From contig CAIUGT010000097.1 of assembly GCA_903898755.1 (NCBI GenBank), positions 1-60,548 on the forward strand: a stretch of 60,548 nt of DNA, written 5' to 3'. A program made the translations under genes and the position numbers. This document shows positions 52,029 to 60,548 of this stretch, one piece after another (position 1 is the first letter of the stretch; every line of letters begins with the position of its first letter). The notes under the pieces were generated by a model, which saw only the letters and a program-made list of their open reading frames with translations, was not told where the DNA came from and did no database searches. The stretch comes from an uncultured bacterium (lineage in GTDB: Bacteria > Planctomycetota > Phycisphaerae > Phycisphaerales > SM1A02).

Positions 52029-53570
52029 TTACGGTTTGTCAGATTTGTATTGCGCTGCAATCCATTGAGCAGCTGAGTTCACATCTGCGTCTTGGTTGGG
52101 CATCCAATCTTCGCGGTGCGTTCCAGTTGGCTGATCAGGGAGAACGCCAACACCTTCAATGGTGGAACCATCAGGCAATGTGAAATTGGCGAATGCGAAG
52201 AGAAGCGCATCACCCGAGGCGAGCGATTTCATTTGTGCGGGCAGCGCTGCGCCAGCGCTCGTGCGGCCGAACACTCGCGCGCGACCAAGTTTCTGCAAAC
52301 CGCCTGCGAAGATTTCGCTGGTGCTCGCTGAAAGGGGATCCACCACAATCGCAACCGGACCCGCGAATGGTTCCACGCGCTCGCCTTGCGGCGTGCTGCG
52401 TCTTGGATTCACTTTGAACTCAAGCGTAGTGTCACGCGTGCGCATGGTGCCCAAACTTTTAGGTTCATCCATGACATGACCCGCAACGCCCATGGCCATG
52501 CCACCCGCACCACCAGGGTTTCCGCGCAAATCAATAATCACTCCATCCGCGTTGAGATTGCGTTGAAATGCCTCGTCAACTTTTTGCGCGATCGCGGGCA
52601 TCCAAATGTTGAAGCCGATCACCACAATGTTGAAGTCATCGGGTAACCCAAGCGCCAGTAATTCTTTCTTGCTCAGCACTCGTTCATCGCAGCGCACTTG
52701 AAATGGCGGTAAAAGACCTAGTTTCGTGCTTATTCCTTCGCTGCGAGCCCGTGTCAATTCGGTCGTATGCAACTCGCCTGGCTTTGTCTGAAAGATCCAT
52801 GTTTCTTGGCTGTCAATTTCTCCAGCATCGGCGCTTTGCAAAATAAGTTCTTCAACATATTTGGCGGTTTCGGAATTGGAGTCCTGTTGGGACGCGGCTA
52901 TGTCCACTCCATCAACGGACTTGACGACCCAACCCATTTGCACACCAGCTTTGTCGGCGGGGGAGTTCGGTCGCACTCCAGTGACAGTTGGCATTTTTTC
53001 AATGAACCTTAGAGTAAGACCAAACGAAGCCTCGGCCTCCGCGGCGCGTTTGGATTTTATTTCAGTTTTTGTGGCGGCTGGTTTTTCTTGCGGAGCTTCT
53101 TTTTCACTAGCGACGTTCCCAAATTTTTCCAGCGCGGAAGCGGCAGACGGCAAATTTGAATCGAAATCACTTGACGTAGATGTATCCGCGTGTTTGGGAG
53201 AATCCTCTTTGGCCAACGCGGCCGCGCTTTCGGCGGGAATAATTCCAAAGTGGCTGCGCTTGAGTCGCGACAACATGTCTTGAAGAATCGCGCGCAACTC
53301 CTCGCGACTGGTCGCGTTCATTGCCTTGGGTCTCAATTCCATTTTCACCGACACCCAATCCACTCCTCCATGGTCGAGCTCCACATCGGATTGCTCAACG
53401 GTGTTCCAGGTTTCATCAAAAGTGGCCAACGCAATTTCTTGGGTAATGGGGGTCTTGGACTGCCAATGGTCAGCATTTGGCGTGGTAGCAGCCGTCTTTG
53501 GAGCACTGCAGCCACAAAATGCGCCAACGCACATTGCGCAAAAAAGAAGGGAAAGATGGCTAGGTTTCAT
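52029..53570 (-). CDS. S41-family peptidase lipoprotein with PDZ domain
   Basis: A 513-residue protein. The signal peptide ends in a lipobox-like GAFCGC, so it is probably lipidated. Residues about 35-110 form the N-terminal helices (TFDETWNTVEQSDVELDHGGVDW, as in tail-specific proteases). A charged insert follows. PDZ lies at about 200-260 (MPTVTGVRPNSPADKAGVQMGWVVKSVDG). The protease core is at about 330-490 with VIIDLRGNPGGAGG and DPLSASTSEIFAGGL, in which Ser is the nucleophile. The Lys of the Ser/Lys dyad is not evident in GRTSAGAALPA, as in one S41 sub-branch. ATG 53570 is set at the signal peptide. Divergent from metH, 97 bases apart. Confidence 0.85.
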   Translation of the reverse strand: MKPSHLSLLFCAMCVGAFCGCSAPKTAATTPNADHWQSKTPITQEIALATFDETWNTVEQSDVELDHGGVDWVSVKMELRPKAMNATSREELRAILQDMLSRLKRSHFGIIPAESAAALAKEDSPKHADTSTSSDFDSNLPSAASALEKFGNVASEKEAPQEKPAATKTEIKSKRAAEAEASFGLTLRFIEKMPTVTGVRPNSPADKAGVQMGWVVKSVDGVDIAASQQDSNSETAKYVEELILQSADAGEIDSQETWIFQTKPGELHTTELTRARSEGISTKLGLLPPFQVRCDERVLSKKELLALGLPDDFNIVVIGFNIWMPAIAQKVDEAFQRNLNADGVIIDLRGNPGGAGGMAMGVAGHVMDEPKSLGTMRTRDTTLEFKVNPRRSTPQGERVEPFAGPVAIVVDPLSASTSEIFAGGLQKLGRARVFGRTSAGAALPAQMKSLASGDALLFAFANFTLPDGSTIEGVGVLPDQPTGTHREDWMPNQDADVNSAAQWIAAQYKSDKP

Positions 53571-53667
53571 CGCTTTGTCATTTGTACACGCTCTGGCACA
53601 TGTCTGATCTATCCGTTTATCCGGATACACGGTTGAACACCCGTCGCTGTCCATATATAGTTGCCGC

Positions 53668-56600
53668 ATGGTCAGCCGCTTTTTAGACACATTGCAAAAA
53701 CGAGTGCTTCTTTTTGACGGAGCCATGGGAACCAGCATTCACTCTTGCACAGATTGCACGCCCCAAGATTATTTGGGCCGCGACAATTGCACGGACATTC
53801 TTGTGAAGTCGCGCCCCGACATGATTCAGCGCATTCACGAAACTTTTCTTTTGGCTGGAGCTGATGTTGTGGAGACCGACACTTTTGGCTCCAACAAACT
53901 TGTGGGCGCGGACTTTGATCCAGAGATGGTGGCTTGGACACGCGAGTTGAACAAACTTGGCGCACAGATTGCGCGCGCGGCTTGCGACAAGCACGCCACA
54001 AAAGATCGCCCACGCTTTGTCGCGGGCTCCATTGGGCCGGGCACAAAGTTGATCACGCTGGGCAATACCGATTGGGAATCCATGCTTGACTCCTACTGCG
54101 AACAGGCGCGCGGATTGATCGATGGCGGCGTTGACTGTTTCATGATTGAAACATGCCAAGATTTGTTGCAAGTGAAGTGCGCTATCAACGCGTGCATTGA
54201 CGCGCTTGCGCAATCGGGCCGCACCGTGAATGACATTCCAATTTTGGTGAGTGTGACCATGGAAACCACAGGCACCATGTTGCTTGGCAGCGACATGGCC
54301 GCGGTGGTGAACGCACTGAAGCCATTTCCAATCGCCAGTTTGGGTTTGAATTGCGCAACTGGACCAGTGGAAATGGCCGAACATATCGCTTATTTGACCA
54401 AACATTGGGACCGCGCCGTCAGCGTGATTCCAAACGCGGGCTTGCCTATTTTGCTTGATGGTCGAACAGAATATCCACTGCGCGCCGACGCCTTTGCAAA
54501 CGCCATGCGTCGATTCATTGACGAATATAAAATTGACATTGTGGGTGGTTGCTGCGGCACAACTCCGCAACACATTCAAGAAGTGCGCAAGGTTCTTGGC
54601 GAGTCGCGCGCGCGCGCGCCGCGCATCACCACGGCGCAGGCGCCAGGTTGCAGCAGTTTGTACAGCATGACTGAGTTCAAGCAGGACAATTCATTTTTAA
54701 TTGTTGCCGAACGCACTAACGCTAACGGCAGCCGCAAGTTCAAGCGCCTGCTTGATGAGGAGCAATGGGATCAACTCATTGGAATGGCGCGCGAAGAAAT
54801 GAAAGACGGCAGTCACTTGCTTGATGTGTGCGTTGACTTTGTTGGCCGCAACGGCGTGACCGACATGGGTGAATTTGTTTCGCGCGTGGTGCGACAAGTG
54901 AACGCGCCGCTGATGCTTGACAGCACGGAGTCGCCCGTGCTTGAGGCCGGTCTGAAAAGATCCGCGGGCCGCTGCATTGTGAACTCCATTAATTTGGAGG
55001 ATGGCGAAGGCCGCATGAACACGGTGTGTCCGTTGCTCAAGCGCTACGGCGCCGCGTGCGTGGCTTTGACCATTGATGAGGATCCACAAGCGGGAATGGC
55101 TAAAACAGCGCAGAGAAAGCTTGAAATTGCGAAACGCATTCACGACTTGTTCACTCGCAAGTGGGGACTGGATGAGAACGATCTGATTTTTGATCCGCTG
55201 ACATTCACCATCGCCACTGGCAATGAGGACGACCGCGCGCTTGGCTATCAAACGCTTGATGGAATTGAATTGATCGCCAAGCAATTTCCAAATTGCGGAA
55301 TCATTCTTGGCTTGTCCAACATTTCATTTGGCTTGAAACCTTCCGCGCGCACCGTGCTCAACACAGTGTTCCTAGGCGAGGCCCGCAAGCGTGGACTGAC
55401 CGCGGCCATTGTGCACTTCTCTAAACTGCTTCCAAAAAATCGTATCGCCCCAGAGCAATGGGAAGCCGCCGAGTGGCTCATCTTTGATCGCCGAGGCGAC
55501 ACGCGACCTGAAGGCAAGCCCGCGGATTTTGATCCGCTGTTGTACTTCATCAGTTTGTTTCCAGATGGCGAGGAGCAAAAAGTTGAGAAGAAGGGAATGG
55601 CCGACCTTCCGCTGGAGGAACGTTTGCAGCGCCACATTATTGATGGCGACGACGGCGTGCTTGCGGAGTCGTTGAGCGAAGCCATGACCAAGTACGAGCC
55701 ACTGGTGATCATCAATGATCACTTGCTTGCGGGCATGAAAACCGTGGGCGAATTGTTTGGCGCTGGGACAATGCAACTTCCATTTGTGTTGCAGAGCGCG
55801 GGCGTCATGAAAAAAGCCGTGGCGTTTTTGCAGCCTTTTATGGCAAAAAAAGGTGTTTCCGAAAAACCCAAAGCCACCATTGTGTTGGCCACCGTCGCGG
55901 GCGACGTGCACGACATTGGCAAGAATTTGGTGGACATCATTTTGTCCAACAATGGTTTCAAGGTTCACAACATTGGCATTAAGCAAAGTCTGCAACAAAT
56001 TATCGACGCGTGGAAATCCACCGGCGCCGACACGATTGGCATGAGTGGCTTGCTTGTGAAAAGTGTGACGGTGATGGAGCAAAATTTAAAGCAGCTCAAT
56101 GAGCTCAACATTCGCGTGCCCATTATGTTGGGTGGCGCGGCGCTCACGCGTCATTACGCGGAAAGTCATTTGCGCGGCGTGTATCAAGGACCGCTGTACT
56201 ACGGCAAGGACGCCTTTGAAGGACTTTCAGTTTGCAACGCGCTGGCCGATGGCACGCTTGCAAAAGTAGATGAGGAAATTTCCGCGCGACTCACCAAGCG
56301 CGCCGAAGTGGACGCAAAAGTTGGTCAACGACTTGAAGCCGCAGATTCCGCAATCGCCACCGCGCCTGGCCGCAGCGATGTTGATCAAAACATTCCAGTT
56401 CCCAAGCCGCCATTCATGGGCGATCGACTTGTTGAATCCATTGATCTTGACGCCATTTATCCATATGTGAACAAGATTGCTCTGTACCGCGGCCAATGGG
56501 GTTTTAAGCGCGGCGACATGACGGAAGAGCAACACGAAGCGCTGATTCGCGATACCGCCGAGCCAATTTTTGAGCGTCTGAAAGCGCAATGCAAGCAGGA

Positions 56601-57192
56601 AAGTATTTTGCGTCCCGCAGTTGTGTACGGATTTTTTCCGTGCGCCAGCGAAGCGAACGACTTGGTGGTGTACGACCCAACCGATCCTGATCGCGAGTTG
56701 GAGCGCTTCACTTTCCCACGGCAAAACGCGCGTCAGAGTTTGTGCATCAGCGATTTTTTCCGACCCGCTCATTCTGGCGAGCGCGATGTTGTTGCTTTTC
56801 ACTGCGTCACCATGGGGATAGAAGTAAGCCACCGCGCCAAGCAACTTTTTGAGCGCAACGAATACACGGAATATCTGTACTTGCACGGCATGGGCGTGGA
56901 GTGCGCCGAAGCGCTGGCCGAACTGTGGCATAAACGCATTCGCGCCGAGCTTGGCATTGGCAATGATGACAGTCCGCGCCTGAAGGAATTGTTCACGCAG
57001 AAATATCGTGGCAGCCGCTACAGCTTTGGCTATCCCGCATGCCCCGAGATGAGCGATCAGGAAAAACTTTTCAGGCTTCTAAAGCCTGAGCGCATTGGTT
57101 GTCACTTGTCTGAAAATTGGCAGATTGACCCGGAGCAAAGCACGAGCGCGATTATTGTGCATCATCCAGAGGCCAAGTACTTCGCCATTTAA
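53668..57192 (+). CDS. metH: Cobalamin-dependent methionine synthase
   Basis: A 1174-residue enzyme that moves the methyl group from methyl-THF to homocysteine. All four modules are present. The homocysteine module (1-310) has LLFDGAMGTSIH and the zinc Cys pair in VGGCCGTTPQHI (about 295). The pterin module is at about 340-620 (LIVAERTNANGSRKFKRL, DFVGRNGVTDM). The B12 module (about 660-850) has the cobalt ligand His (about 749) in GDVHDIGKN, then GFKVHNIGI. The activation module (about 930-1170) has RPAVVYGFFPC and the SAM-binding SRYSFGYPACPE. It is slightly shorter than E. coli MetH (1227). No cobalamin riboswitch is seen in the 97 bases upstream. A repeat element and a terminator follow. 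Confidence 0.97.
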   Translation: MVSRFLDTLQKRVLLFDGAMGTSIHSCTDCTPQDYLGRDNCTDILVKSRPDMIQRIHETFLLAGADVVETDTFGSNKLVGADFDPEMVAWTRELNKLGAQIARAACDKHATKDRPRFVAGSIGPGTKLITLGNTDWESMLDSYCEQARGLIDGGVDCFMIETCQDLLQVKCAINACIDALAQSGRTVNDIPILVSVTMETTGTMLLGSDMAAVVNALKPFPIASLGLNCATGPVEMAEHIAYLTKHWDRAVSVIPNAGLPILLDGRTEYPLRADAFANAMRRFIDEYKIDIVGGCCGTTPQHIQEVRKVLGESRARAPRITTAQAPGCSSLYSMTEFKQDNSFLIVAERTNANGSRKFKRLLDEEQWDQLIGMAREEMKDGSHLLDVCVDFVGRNGVTDMGEFVSRVVRQVNAPLMLDSTESPVLEAGLKRSAGRCIVNSINLEDGEGRMNTVCPLLKRYGAACVALTIDEDPQAGMAKTAQRKLEIAKRIHDLFTRKWGLDENDLIFDPLTFTIATGNEDDRALGYQTLDGIELIAKQFPNCGIILGLSNISFGLKPSARTVLNTVFLGEARKRGLTAAIVHFSKLLPKNRIAPEQWEAAEWLIFDRRGDTRPEGKPADFDPLLYFISLFPDGEEQKVEKKGMADLPLEERLQRHIIDGDDGVLAESLSEAMTKYEPLVIINDHLLAGMKTVGELFGAGTMQLPFVLQSAGVMKKAVAFLQPFMAKKGVSEKPKATIVLATVAGDVHDIGKNLVDIILSNNGFKVHNIGIKQSLQQIIDAWKSTGADTIGMSGLLVKSVTVMEQNLKQLNELNIRVPIMLGGAALTRHYAESHLRGVYQGPLYYGKDAFEGLSVCNALADGTLAKVDEEISARLTKRAEVDAKVGQRLEAADSAIATAPGRSDVDQNIPVPKPPFMGDRLVESIDLDAIYPYVNKIALYRGQWGFKRGDMTEEQHEALIRDTAEPIFERLKAQCKQESILRPAVVYGFFPCASEANDLVVYDPTDPDRELERFTFPRQNARQSLCISDFFRPAHSGERDVVAFHCVTMGIEVSHRAKQLFERNEYTEYLYLHGMGVECAEALAELWHKRIRAELGIGNDDSPRLKELFTQKYRGSRYSFGYPACPEMSDQEKLFRLLKPERIGCHLSENWQIDPEQSTSAIIVHHPEAKYFAI

Positions 57193-57242
57193 TTTGATGT
57201 GGGGGCGCGGACAATTTGCGCTTTTCTATGAGGTTCTCGAAT

Positions 57243-57380
57243 AGTCGCTCAGACAACGCGTTGCTTGAAAGAAAGTGAAACGCTTTGCAGAAAGGGTGGC
57301 ACCAGTCGCTCAGACAACGCACCCCGCGCAAGCGGGGCTTGCACGGGTGCTAAACTCGCTTGTGGTGCCACCCTTTCTGC
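57243..57380. repeat. Nested repeat element between metH and the SPFH gene
   Basis: Three structures overlap. A perfect 18-bp inverted repeat, GCAGAAAGGGTGGCACCA (57287-57304) and TGGTGCCACCCTTTCTGC (57363-57380), encloses 58 bases. Inside is a small stem CCCCGC / GCGGGG with a GCAA loop (57322-57337), with an alternative GCACCC / GGGTGC stem around it (57319-57350). A 17-bp direct repeat AGTCGCTCAGACAACGC occurs at 57243-57259 and 57304-57320. The layout resembles REP/BIME elements or a MITE-like remnant. No other copy was noticed in the window. Confidence 0.75.
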
Positions 57381-57426
57381 GACGCGGGATTCCAGTCTGC
57401 TTTTGCGCGGTCGCCAATATCATTAT

Positions 57427-57460
57427 GAGCCACCACGGTCCGAGAGTTGTGGCTCTTTTA
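57427..57460 (+). terminator. Possible terminator between metH and SPFH gene
   Basis: GAGCCAC (57427-57433) pairs with GTGGCTC (57449-57455) and is followed by TTTTAAAT. It lies just 20 bases before the next start codon, so it could end metH transcripts or work as a leader attenuator. Confidence 0.5.
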
Positions 57461-57480
57461 AATAAAACTAGAATGGTCGC

Positions 57481-58485
57481 ATGAACAACACGACATCAAC
57501 AACTTCAAGTGACGGCGCTTCTAGCACGCAACGATTGCTCGGTGCGTCGCTGTTTCGCGAGAATCTGTTCAAGCCATTTTCGGGCTGGCTGATTGTGCCG
57601 CTGTGGATCTTCATTCTGGTGTACGACATAGCTATTTTCATGGACGGCGTGCGCAAGCAGGAACCGCCGCCAATTATTTTGGCCGTGTTGATTTTTCTTT
57701 CACTGATTATTTGTGTCGCGGGTTTCTTTGTGGTGGGTCCCAATGAAAGTCGCGCGATGGTGCTGTTTGGACACTATCGCGGCACGGTTCGCAAAGTTGG
57801 ATTTCACTGGACGAATCCGTTCACATCCAAGAAACACATCACGTTGCGCGTGCGCACATTTGAAACTGGCGCGTTTGAGACAGAGGCCGTGAAAGATCCA
57901 ATGGGAAAAGTGATTCGCGAGGCCACTCGTTCGCGCCACCCCGTGAAGGTGAACGATCTTGACGGCAACCCAATTGATATTGCGGCGGTTGTTGTGTGGC
58001 GCGTTGTTGATACAGCCGAGGCGCTGTTCGCCGTGCAAAATTACGAGCGCTATGTGGAGATTCAAAGCGAGTCCGCGCTGCGCAATTTGGCAAGTCGCTA
58101 TCACTACGACTCGCCCGATGTGAATGGCACAAGCCTGCGCGGTAGCACGGATTTGGTTGGCGCAAAATTGAAAGAAGAACTTGATGGCCGTCTTGGTGGC
58201 GCGGGCATTGAAGTGTTGGAAAGCCGCATCTCCAGTTTGAGTTACTCGCCAGAAATTGCCGCGGCCATGTTGCAGCGTCAGCAGGCGTCGGCCATGGTGG
58301 CGGCGCGATTTAAAATTGTTGAAGGCGCGGTGGGCATGGTGGAGTTGGCCATGGCGCAAATTGATTCCAAGAAATTGGCGGTCATGAGCGCTGAGCAAAA
58401 AGCGCAAATGGTGAGCAATTTGCTTGTGGTTTTGGTCAGCGATCGCGGCGCGCAACCGGTGGTGCAAGCCGGTAGCGGGGCGTAA
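57481..58485 (+). CDS. SPFH/band 7 domain membrane protein
   Basis: A 334-residue protein. Two membrane helices at about 35-55 (GWLIVPLWIFILVYDIAIF) and 64-85 (IILAVLIFLSLIICVAGFFVV) are followed by VGPNESRAMVLFGHYRGTVRKVGFHWTNPF, the start of a band-7 domain. The domain continues with VNDLDGNPIDIAAVVVWRVVDTAEALFAVQNYERYV and ends with helical SYSPEIAAAMLQRQQASAMVAARF, which should form the coiled coil. Flotillin- and stomatin-like proteins build rings at the membrane that hold proteases or organise lipids. A NfeD partner is not seen. The gene stands alone, with about 180 bases to the next gene. Confidence 0.93.
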   Translation: MNNTTSTTSSDGASSTQRLLGASLFRENLFKPFSGWLIVPLWIFILVYDIAIFMDGVRKQEPPPIILAVLIFLSLIICVAGFFVVGPNESRAMVLFGHYRGTVRKVGFHWTNPFTSKKHITLRVRTFETGAFETEAVKDPMGKVIREATRSRHPVKVNDLDGNPIDIAAVVVWRVVDTAEALFAVQNYERYVEIQSESALRNLASRYHYDSPDVNGTSLRGSTDLVGAKLKEELDGRLGGAGIEVLESRISSLSYSPEIAAAMLQRQQASAMVAARFKIVEGAVGMVELAMAQIDSKKLAVMSAEQKAQMVSNLLVVLVSDRGAQPVVQAGSGA

Positions 58486-58667
58486 CGGGTCAATACGCGC
58501 GTGGTAACTCTTTTGTCAAAGCGCGGCTCGTCAATGAACAGTTTTTTTATTTACAAGAAATTGACACGCGTATTTAGCCACGCGCCGTGGCACTTTCACG
58601 CAGGAACGCATTGCGGCGCGTTTCTCGTATGATCGCCGACCCGACATTTCGCTCGGGTTGACCAATC

Positions 58668-60539
58668 ATGCTTATCACCGCAAAAGATCTTTCCAAGTCA
58701 CACGGCCTGCGCGAATTATTCAGCGGCGTTTCATTTAGCGTTGCAGACGGCGACCGCGTTGGTTTCATTGGCCCCAACGGCGCTGGTAAGACAACGCTGC
58801 TGCGCATGCTTGCAGGAATTGAAGAACCCGATCACGGCTTGGTGCGCACGCAGCGCAACGCGGTGATTGTGTTTGTAAGTCAGCGCGATGATTTTCCCGC
58901 GGGTCTTACGCCGCGCTCCGCCGCAACCGCCGCGGCGTTGAAGTCCGCAAGCGTGCACGGCGACGCGCTTGAGGCCGAAGTTCTTGGCAGTGTGATTCTG
59001 GGCAAACTTGGTTTTCCAGATTCACGCATGGACGAGCCCGTGGAATTGCTTTCGGGTGGATGGAAAAAACGCCTTTCAATTGCCTGCGGTTTGTGCGAAG
59101 CGGGGGGCACGCCCGATTTGTTGCTGCTTGACGAGCCCACAAATCATTTGGATGTCGAAGGCATTCGCTGGCTTGAACAATTTTTATCGCGCGGCACCAA
59201 CGATATTCGCGCGGGCGCTTGCGTATTTGTGACGCATGATCGTGCGTTCCTTGAGCGTGTGGCAACGCGCGTGTTGGAATTAAGCCGCGCGTATCCGCAA
59301 GGCACGCTCATGATCGAAGGCAACTACAGCGAGTTCCTGAAGCGCCGCGATGAATTTCTAGAGGCGCAAGGTCGCGCCGAAGCCACGCTTGCCAATGAAG
59401 TTCGCATGGACGATGTCTGGTTGTCGCGCGGTCCGCAAGGCCGCGGCACCAAAGCCAAGAGTCGCATTGATGAGAGCGCCGATCGCCGCGATGTGCTCAG
59501 CGCCATCGCCGCGCGCAATGAGGCCGCGGGCGCGGGTGGCGCGCGCGTGGATTTCACCGCCAGTGGGCGTCGTACGCGTCGCTTGGTTGTGGCCACTGGT
59601 ATTAGCAAAGGCTTTGATGGCCGCACGCTGTTTCGCGATTTGGATTTGGAGATTGCGCCAGGCGACCGCCTTGGATTGATGGGTCCAAATGGCAGCGGAA
59701 AGACCACGCTTTTAGGCATTTTGTGCGGCGACACGAAACCCGACACGGGCGACATTCGCTTTGCCGATCCAATGCCGCGCGTTGTGATTTTGCGCCAGCA
59801 ACGCACCGACATTCCAGAAAATACATTGCTGCGCGACGCCATTTGTCCGCTGGGCGAGGTTGTGGATTTTCAAGGTCGCTCCATGCACATCACCGCGTGG
59901 TCGCGGCGATTTCTTTTCAAGGACGCGCAACTTCTGCAAACCGTGAAAAATCTTTCTGGTGGCGAGCGAGCGCGCGCGCACATTGCGCGCATGATGCTTG
60001 AGCCCGCCGACATTCTGGTGCTTGACGAACCCACCAACGACTTGGATATTCCAACGCTTGAAGTGCTTGAGGAGTCGATCGAATCTTTTCCTGGCGCCGT
60101 GTTGTTGGTCACGCATGATCGCACCATGTTGAAGCGCTTGGCAAAAAGCATCGCCGTCATTGGCGCCCCCGACGCCAGTGTGTCGGTGGTAGCAAGTCTT
60201 GATCAAGCCATGGCGTGTTTGGAGCGCGCAGAAAAAGAAGTCGCCGAGCGCGACCGCACAACGCGCATGGAAGGAAACCGAGCCGCCAAAGCCGCGGGTG
60301 TTGCCACAAGCAAGCGCACTCGATTAAGTTTCAAGGAGCAGCGCGAACTGGACTCCATGGAAACCGCTGTTGAAAACGCGGAAAAAGAGCGACTTGTTGC
60401 GGAGGCTCGCGTGGCGGACCCTGCTGTTGCCGCCGACCATGTGAAAATGGCCGCGGCCTGCAAGTCGCTTGATGAGGCGCAAGACAAAATCCACACGCTG
60501 TATGTGCGCTGGCAAGAACTTGAGACCAAGCGGGGCTAG
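58668..60539 (+). CDS. uup: ABC-F ATPase, Uup type
   Basis: A 623-residue soluble protein with two ABC domains: Walker A GPNGAGKTT (about 34-42) and GPNGSGKTT (about 339-347), signatures LLSGGWKKRLSIACG and LSGGERARAHIARM, and Walker B LLLLDEPTNHLD and LVLDEPTNDLD. The linker (QGRAEATLANEVRMDDVWL) and a C-terminal coiled coil (about 515-620, LDSMETAVENAEKERLVAEA) match Uup, which differs from EttA by this tail. The Walker A/ABC core is complete in both halves. Uup acts on ribosomes and is linked to stability of transposon excision. The EttA-type gene at 2698 is the other ABC-F in the window. The gene ends 9 bases before the window edge. Confidence 0.92.
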   Translation: MLITAKDLSKSHGLRELFSGVSFSVADGDRVGFIGPNGAGKTTLLRMLAGIEEPDHGLVRTQRNAVIVFVSQRDDFPAGLTPRSAATAAALKSASVHGDALEAEVLGSVILGKLGFPDSRMDEPVELLSGGWKKRLSIACGLCEAGGTPDLLLLDEPTNHLDVEGIRWLEQFLSRGTNDIRAGACVFVTHDRAFLERVATRVLELSRAYPQGTLMIEGNYSEFLKRRDEFLEAQGRAEATLANEVRMDDVWLSRGPQGRGTKAKSRIDESADRRDVLSAIAARNEAAGAGGARVDFTASGRRTRRLVVATGISKGFDGRTLFRDLDLEIAPGDRLGLMGPNGSGKTTLLGILCGDTKPDTGDIRFADPMPRVVILRQQRTDIPENTLLRDAICPLGEVVDFQGRSMHITAWSRRFLFKDAQLLQTVKNLSGGERARAHIARMMLEPADILVLDEPTNDLDIPTLEVLEESIESFPGAVLLVTHDRTMLKRLAKSIAVIGAPDASVSVVASLDQAMACLERAEKEVAERDRTTRMEGNRAAKAAGVATSKRTRLSFKEQRELDSMETAVENAEKERLVAEARVADPAVAADHVKMAAACKSLDEAQDKIHTLYVRWQELETKRG

Positions 60540-60548
60540 CGCCAAGGA

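Noticed and set aside
53571-53667. Cobalamin or SAM riboswitch before metH
   Set aside because: The gap is only 97 bases and shows no B12-box or SAM-riboswitch core.

Overview
The window reads as chromosomal DNA from a planctomycete, most likely of the class Phycisphaerae. This is an inference from several things seen together: a PEP-CTERM surface protein ending in a PAPG / hydrophobic / RRRR tail, a full lipid A plus BamA/Skp outer-membrane set including an LpxC-FabZ fusion, an STN-like secreted protein of planctomycete style, many conserved hypotheticals of that flavour, and patchy use of Shine-Dalgarno sites. No transposase, phage gene, integrase or CRISPR array is visible. The window looks like core genome, with a few unusual operons.

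Layout. Positions 1-2700: the 3' end of katG, an initiator tRNA on the minus strand with its own promoter and terminator, and a PEP-CTERM protein. 2700-5600: an EttA-type ABC-F ATPase and an M24 aminopeptidase. 5700-13800 (minus): an envelope operon reading bamA, two skp/ompH-like genes, lpxD1, lpxC-fabZ, lpxA and a conserved hypothetical. A second lpxD and gcvT lead away on the plus strand (13924-16210). 16350-21100: an RpoD-like sigma factor, a UVR-motif protein coupled to a DUF456 membrane protein, a possible LigD-phosphoesterase-like protein, a TPR lipoprotein and an ArsR-methyltransferase fusion. 21200-28300: dnaK, a membrane EEP-fold protein, a lone pseudopilin, an ECF sigma gene followed by an RskA-like anti-sigma gene, and a class IV aminotransferase. 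28300-35300: dnaE, pdxH with a NYN-domain gene, and the translation operon rpsU-rsfS-trmB.

35300-43600: a Cys-rich small protein, an orphan histidine kinase, a very tight four-gene minus-strand operon of unknown function (609-aa secreted protein, STN-like secreted protein, MFS transporter, small protein), and rpsA. 43700-53600 (all minus): an MFS transporter, a HIT hydrolase, a zinc-ribbon membrane protein, an ABC permease and ATPase, two LolA-like secreted proteins and an S41 protease lipoprotein. Six of these are packed like one operon. 53668 to the end (plus): metH, a nested repeat element, an SPFH/band-7 membrane protein and a Uup-type ABC-F ATPase.

The best candidates for undescribed biology are the four-gene operon at 37236-41502, the envelope operon at 45454-51845, the nested inverted/direct repeat at 57243-57380, and the histone-H1-like basic tails on bS21 and RsfS. 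All functional calls come from reading motifs by eye; no database search was run.
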